DNA from: Temnothorax longispinosus
Taxonomy: Eukaryota; Arthropoda; Insecta; Hymenoptera; Formicidae
Length of the DNA: 64,000 nucleotides
Assembly (NCBI RefSeq): GCF_030848805.1
Contig: NC_092360.1
Coordinates: 10,726,001-10,790,000, forward strand
Direction: 5' to 3'
The notes under the pieces were generated by a model. The model was given only the letters and a program-made list of their open reading frames with translations, was not told the DNA's origin and searched no databases. Position numbers and translations under genes: made by a program. This document shows, one piece after another, positions 63,583 to 64,000 of the stretch. Numbering within the stretch: position 1 is the stretch's first letter; every line of letters starts with the position of its first letter.

Positions 63583-64000
63583 CTGCAATGACAAAGTAAT
63601 TATCGATTAAAGTTGTTGTGTGCGATGCAACCCTAAATATCTATATAGTCGTGTCTACAAGCTAAATAAGAATGTATATAACTTCATCGAAACTTATCTA
63701 ATCAATTCGAAAGGCAAATGTGTCCTCGTACAAAACAATCTTACTGTGATGATTATTCATATTGAGTTATTTTAATAAAATTTGTAGATTGATAAAATAA
63801 AATTAATTACATCATTCTCGTTTCGCAATAGGAAATCATTGCCATCAAAATTGATGGATTAGAAACAAAGTCATCTTCTACGTATTATAGTCATCTATGA
63901 GAATTATTCATGAGTCATGTCGATTAGAGTTGACTAGGCTCATAACATCAATATCGCATTTATTTTATTCAGGGATCACGTCAGAATTGGTAATCAGAGA
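63583..64000 (-). other. Intron or upstream sequence of BCOR
   Basis: Begins (on the - strand) as the 3' splice site TTTGTCATTGCAG of the long BCOR exon. The rest is AT-rich. I see no exon or promoter signal in it. Confidence 0.6.

Overview
The window looks like nuclear DNA of an insect, most likely a hymenopteran (probably an ant or close relative). Short exons with clean GT-AG borders sit in long AT-rich introns. CpG-rich blocks, (CT)n, (GT)n and (GAT)n tracts and small non-autonomous DNA transposons are scattered through it. The hymenopteran placement is an inference from base composition and protein similarity, not a search result. No bacterial, viral, rRNA or tRNA gene was found.

Two protein-coding genes can be supported, and they converge tail to tail. 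On the + strand is the 3' part of discs large (dlg1), a MAGUK scaffold protein: third PDZ domain, SH3, hook region and guanylate-kinase-like domain, in ten constant exons from 37928 to the stop at 46981-46983. PDZ1 and PDZ2 exons were not found, so they probably lie upstream of base 1, and bases 12-37927 would then be mostly one very long intron. A CAG|GTAAGT recursive-splice (ratchet) site at 10678/10679 supports this. Inside that intron is a CpG-rich block ending in a candidate first coding exon (24947-25032). Its two-base phase joins exactly to the PDZ3 exon and would give a short DLG isoform of about 481 residues. A second promoter-like island (33250-34034) leads into a possible exon (34035-34200) whose phase does not fit the PDZ3 exon. 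Small phase-compatible cassette exons lie in the hook region (40692-40730, 44004-44102, and a pair at 41508/42418).

On the - strand, 53986-63582, is an insect BCOR (BCL6 corepressor) gene in nine coding exons whose phases all agree, coding for about 2,660 residues. It has a long Ser/Gln/Pro/His-rich N-terminal exon with a PLDLS CtBP-binding motif and a polyQ tract, charged middle exons with basic nuclear-localisation-like stretches, three ankyrin repeats and a C-terminal PUFD domain, the PCGF1-binding module of non-canonical PRC1.1. The frame stays open for 54 basic, coding-like codons beyond the TGA stop, which makes it a candidate for stop-codon readthrough.

Layout: 1-24640 intron-like sequence with repeats (inverted repeat at 9.3 kb, ratchet site at 10.7 kb, possible 5' exon at 20.3-20.8 kb, Helitron remnant at 21.3 kb); 24.6-25.0 kb alternative promoter and first exon; 25.0-37.9 kb intron with a second CpG island; 37.9-47.0 kb dlg1 coding exons; 47.0-49.4 kb dlg1 3' UTR; 49.4-53.7 kb AT-rich intergenic or UTR sequence with simple repeats and one inverted-repeat element; 53.8-63.6 kb BCOR; 63.6-64 kb intron or upstream sequence. 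The two genes act in different places (membrane and synaptic scaffolding versus nuclear repression) and nothing suggests they work together.
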